Of a stretch of 64,000 bases of DNA, positions 62,953-64,000 are shown piece after piece; position 1 is the first letter of the stretch, and each line of letters begins with the position of its first letter. The stretch comes from Streptomyces sp. NBC_00237 (lineage in GTDB: Bacteria > Actinomycetota > Actinomycetes > Streptomycetales > Streptomycetaceae): assembly GCF_026342435.1 (NCBI RefSeq), contig NZ_JAPEMT010000002.1:620001-684000 (forward strand), read 5' to 3'. Both the position numbers and the translations under genes were made by a program. The notes beneath the pieces were generated by a model. The model saw nothing but the letters and a program-made list of their open reading frames with translations, ran no database searches and had not been told where the DNA came from.

Positions 62953-63279
62953 CTACGAGCGCGTGTGTGGCCGGTCGAGCTCGGCCGCGAAGAAACTCGC
63001 CGCGGCCTTCAGGATGTCGTTCGCCCGCTTCAGTTCGGCGATCTCCTTCTTCATCGCCTTGATCTGCGCGGACTCCTCCGTGGTCGTCCCCGGCCGCTGA
63101 CCGGAGTCGACCTCGTCCCGCTTCACCCAGTTCCGCAGGGTCTCGGCCGAACCGATCCCGAGTTTCTGGGCGACGGCCCTCAAAGCGGCCGACTCGTTCG
63201 GATAGTCACCGCGGATCTCGGCGACCATACGGACCGCTCGTTTCCGCAGCTCAGGGGGATAGGAGGAAGGGCGTGCCAT
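62953..63279 (-). CDS. IS3-family transposase OrfA (DNA-binding part)
   Basis: A 108-aa HTH protein starting at ATG (ARPSSYPPELRKRAVRMVAE). The helix-turn-helix lies in LRAVAQKLGIGSAETLRNWV. A leucine-zipper-like helix follows (AMKKEIAELKRANDILKAAA), used for multimerisation. It is complete and precedes orfB with the usual overlap. Confidence 0.9.
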   Translation of the reverse strand: MARPSSYPPELRKRAVRMVAEIRGDYPNESAALRAVAQKLGIGSAETLRNWVKRDEVDSGQRPGTTTEESAQIKAMKKEIAELKRANDILKAAASFFAAELDRPHTRS

Positions 63280-63362
63280 GACTCAATCCTTACACGGAAT
63301 CAAGTCTCTATCGAACCCGGAACGGTTCACCAAGCAGTCACAGATCGGCCGGACAGGCCCTA

Positions 63363-63719
63363 GGCGTCCACGCACCCCTGACCGGGCATACACCAGGCCC
63401 CGCCGGGCTTTTCATGCGCAAGAGGCCCACGTCCACTATCGCCAACTTGTTTCTCCTGCAGGGCTTGCAGGAGGAGACAGCCGTTTCGACGATGACGGCC
63501 GTCGAAATGCGGTTTCGCATGTCCCAGTCCGCAGGCGGCTGTGGGGGCCTTCCGGCGGGAAGTCCATCTACGGACGATCCAGTCGCGCCTATCGCACCAT
63601 TCGACAGCGGAGTTGAGGAGTGCACTGCACAATCAAGTTGCCAGGATGTGCTGTTCGTCGGACCGGCGCAGGCGAAGGGGCCTGCGCGATGGCTTCGACG
63701 TGGAAGGTGCGGATGCCGA
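63363..63719. other. intergenic right of the IS5-type element
   Basis: A small hairpin (CTCCTGCA, 63453-63460, with 63466-63473) and a GGCCCCGCCGGGCTTTT segment near 63,400, both possibly terminator parts of a lost gene. No coding frame is convincing. Confidence 0.35.
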
Positions 63720-64000
63720 ATGGTCCACGATGACGCCTACCACTGGCCACCCGAGCTGTTGGAGCTGCTGATCGAGCTGGTGCCACGGCTGAGCCGAAGC
63801 AAGGAGGGGGTACTGGGGTTCCTCCGGGGAGCCGGCGTCGGCGAGGCATTGCTCGCAGCGCACCGGCAACAGCTTGCTGCGGACAAGACCGCAATCAGCA
63901 AATACAAGATCGTTCGTACCGTGCTCAGCCAAATCAACGAGCAGGGCGACACCGGCCTGGGAGTTCGACGAGAGCTACTCAAGCGGGCGATTGAGTTCGA
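63720..64000 (+). CDS. N-terminal part of a restriction-endonuclease-like family protein (runs off the right edge)
   Basis: From the ATG at 63720 the frame is open to the edge (93 codons). It reads VHDDAYHWPPELLELLIELV, RSKEGVLGFLRGAGVGEALL, ADKTAISKYKIVRTVLSQIN, and VRRELLKRAIEF. From memory this resembles the N-terminal domain of a Streptomyces family annotated as restriction endonuclease with a later Mrr-like catalytic domain. The catalytic part is outside the window, so the assignment is tentative. Confidence 0.5.
   Translation, partial: MVHDDAYHWPPELLELLIELVPRLSRSKEGVLGFLRGAGVGEALLAAHRQQLAADKTAISKYKIVRTVLSQINEQGDTGLGVRRELLKRAIEF

Larger units (their letters stand above)
62002..63329 (-). 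mobile_element. IS3-family insertion sequence (1,328 bp)
   Basis: The ends begin TGAACCGTTCCGGGTTCG on both sides read inward, and continue as an imperfect repeat (TAGAGACT). They start TG and end CA as usual in this family. The 3-bp direct repeat CCA flanks the element (61999-62001 and 63330-63332). It encodes orfA and orfB on the minus strand. It lies within the 5' leader of the IS5-type transposase. Confidence 0.92.
60256..63360. mobile_element. IS5-type element carrying a passenger gene and a nested IS3
   Basis: Terminal inverted repeats of 18 bp (60256-60273, GGACCTGTCCGGCCGATC; 63343-63360 read inward) match at 17 positions, with TA on both outer sides as a likely target duplication. 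Inside are a secreted-protein gene, an IS5-type transposase and a complete IS3. Without the IS3 and its duplication the element would be 1,774 bp, long for its type because of the passenger. The left repeat overlaps the CoiA-like stop codon by one base. Confidence 0.7.

Overview
The window reads as a high-GC actinomycete, almost certainly Streptomyces. Signs are the very GC-rich third codon positions, frequent GTG and TTG starts, DUF397, DUF317, PadR and ECF genes, and a Streptomyces-type gluABCD operon. It has two unlike halves. Positions 1 to about 20,885 are orderly chromosomal metabolism. Positions about 20,885 to 64,000 are accessory DNA: a truncated conjugation gene, a plasmid-like operon, at least eight insertion-sequence loci, a group II intron, several broken genes and duplicated secreted-protein genes. 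No rRNA, tRNA or CRISPR array was recognised.

Left half. A gamma-glutamyltransferase runs off the left edge. It is followed by a membrane-anchored unknown, a P450/hydrolase pair, a DUF397 remnant and a PH-like membrane protein. A complete ribose-uptake operon lies on the minus strand, transcribed lacI-type regulator, rbsK, rbsD, rbsB, rbsA, rbsC, with most junctions overlapping. Behind it is a secreted nucleoside hydrolase whose promoter is a near copy of the rbs promoter, which suggests ribose release and uptake are co-controlled. Then come an L,D-transpeptidase lipoprotein, the glutamate ABC operon gluABCD, a DUF6278-like protein, exonuclease III, an MBL hydrolase and the fused pcaDC gene (pcaL).

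The chromosomal pattern stops just upstream of pcaL, where the 3' end of a TraG/VirD4-type coupling-protein gene begins. To its right lies a co-directional operon (21.4 to 30.3 kb). It encodes an unknown 353-aa protein, a paralogous pair with a shared C-terminal domain, a PAPS-reductase-like protein coupled by overlap to a C5-cytosine methyltransferase and to a double DnaB-N-domain protein, a small membrane protein, and (after an IS630 insertion sitting exactly in a stop codon) a 267-aa protein. This is the best candidate for an uncharacterised system, possibly DNA modification coupled to plasmid replication.

30 to 42 kb holds a SpoIIE-type phosphatase next to a STAND ATPase without a DNA-binding domain, a nitrilase-family amidohydrolase, a DUF317 remnant, a PadR/membrane-protein pair, an ECF sigma factor with a membrane-anchored partner, a transposase with a nonsense codon, and a secreted triple-QxW-repeat protein.

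42 to 50 kb holds three related secreted DUF11 proteins. The third looks like a fusion of the first half of one and the second half of another. Each converges on a transposase 3' remnant.

50 to 64 kb is an insertion hotspot. A 2,165-bp group II intron sits antisense inside an IS5-type transposase gene. A GerMN lipoprotein gene is cut by an IS630 remnant. An EF-hand protein, an EgtD-like and a SAM methyltransferase, an excisionase-like HTH protein, an IS110 transposase and a CoiA-like nuclease follow. An IS5-type element carrying a secreted-protein gene then sits in the CoiA-like stop codon, and a 1,328-bp IS3 element with a CCA target duplication is nested inside it. The window ends in a gene whose start resembles a restriction-endonuclease family.
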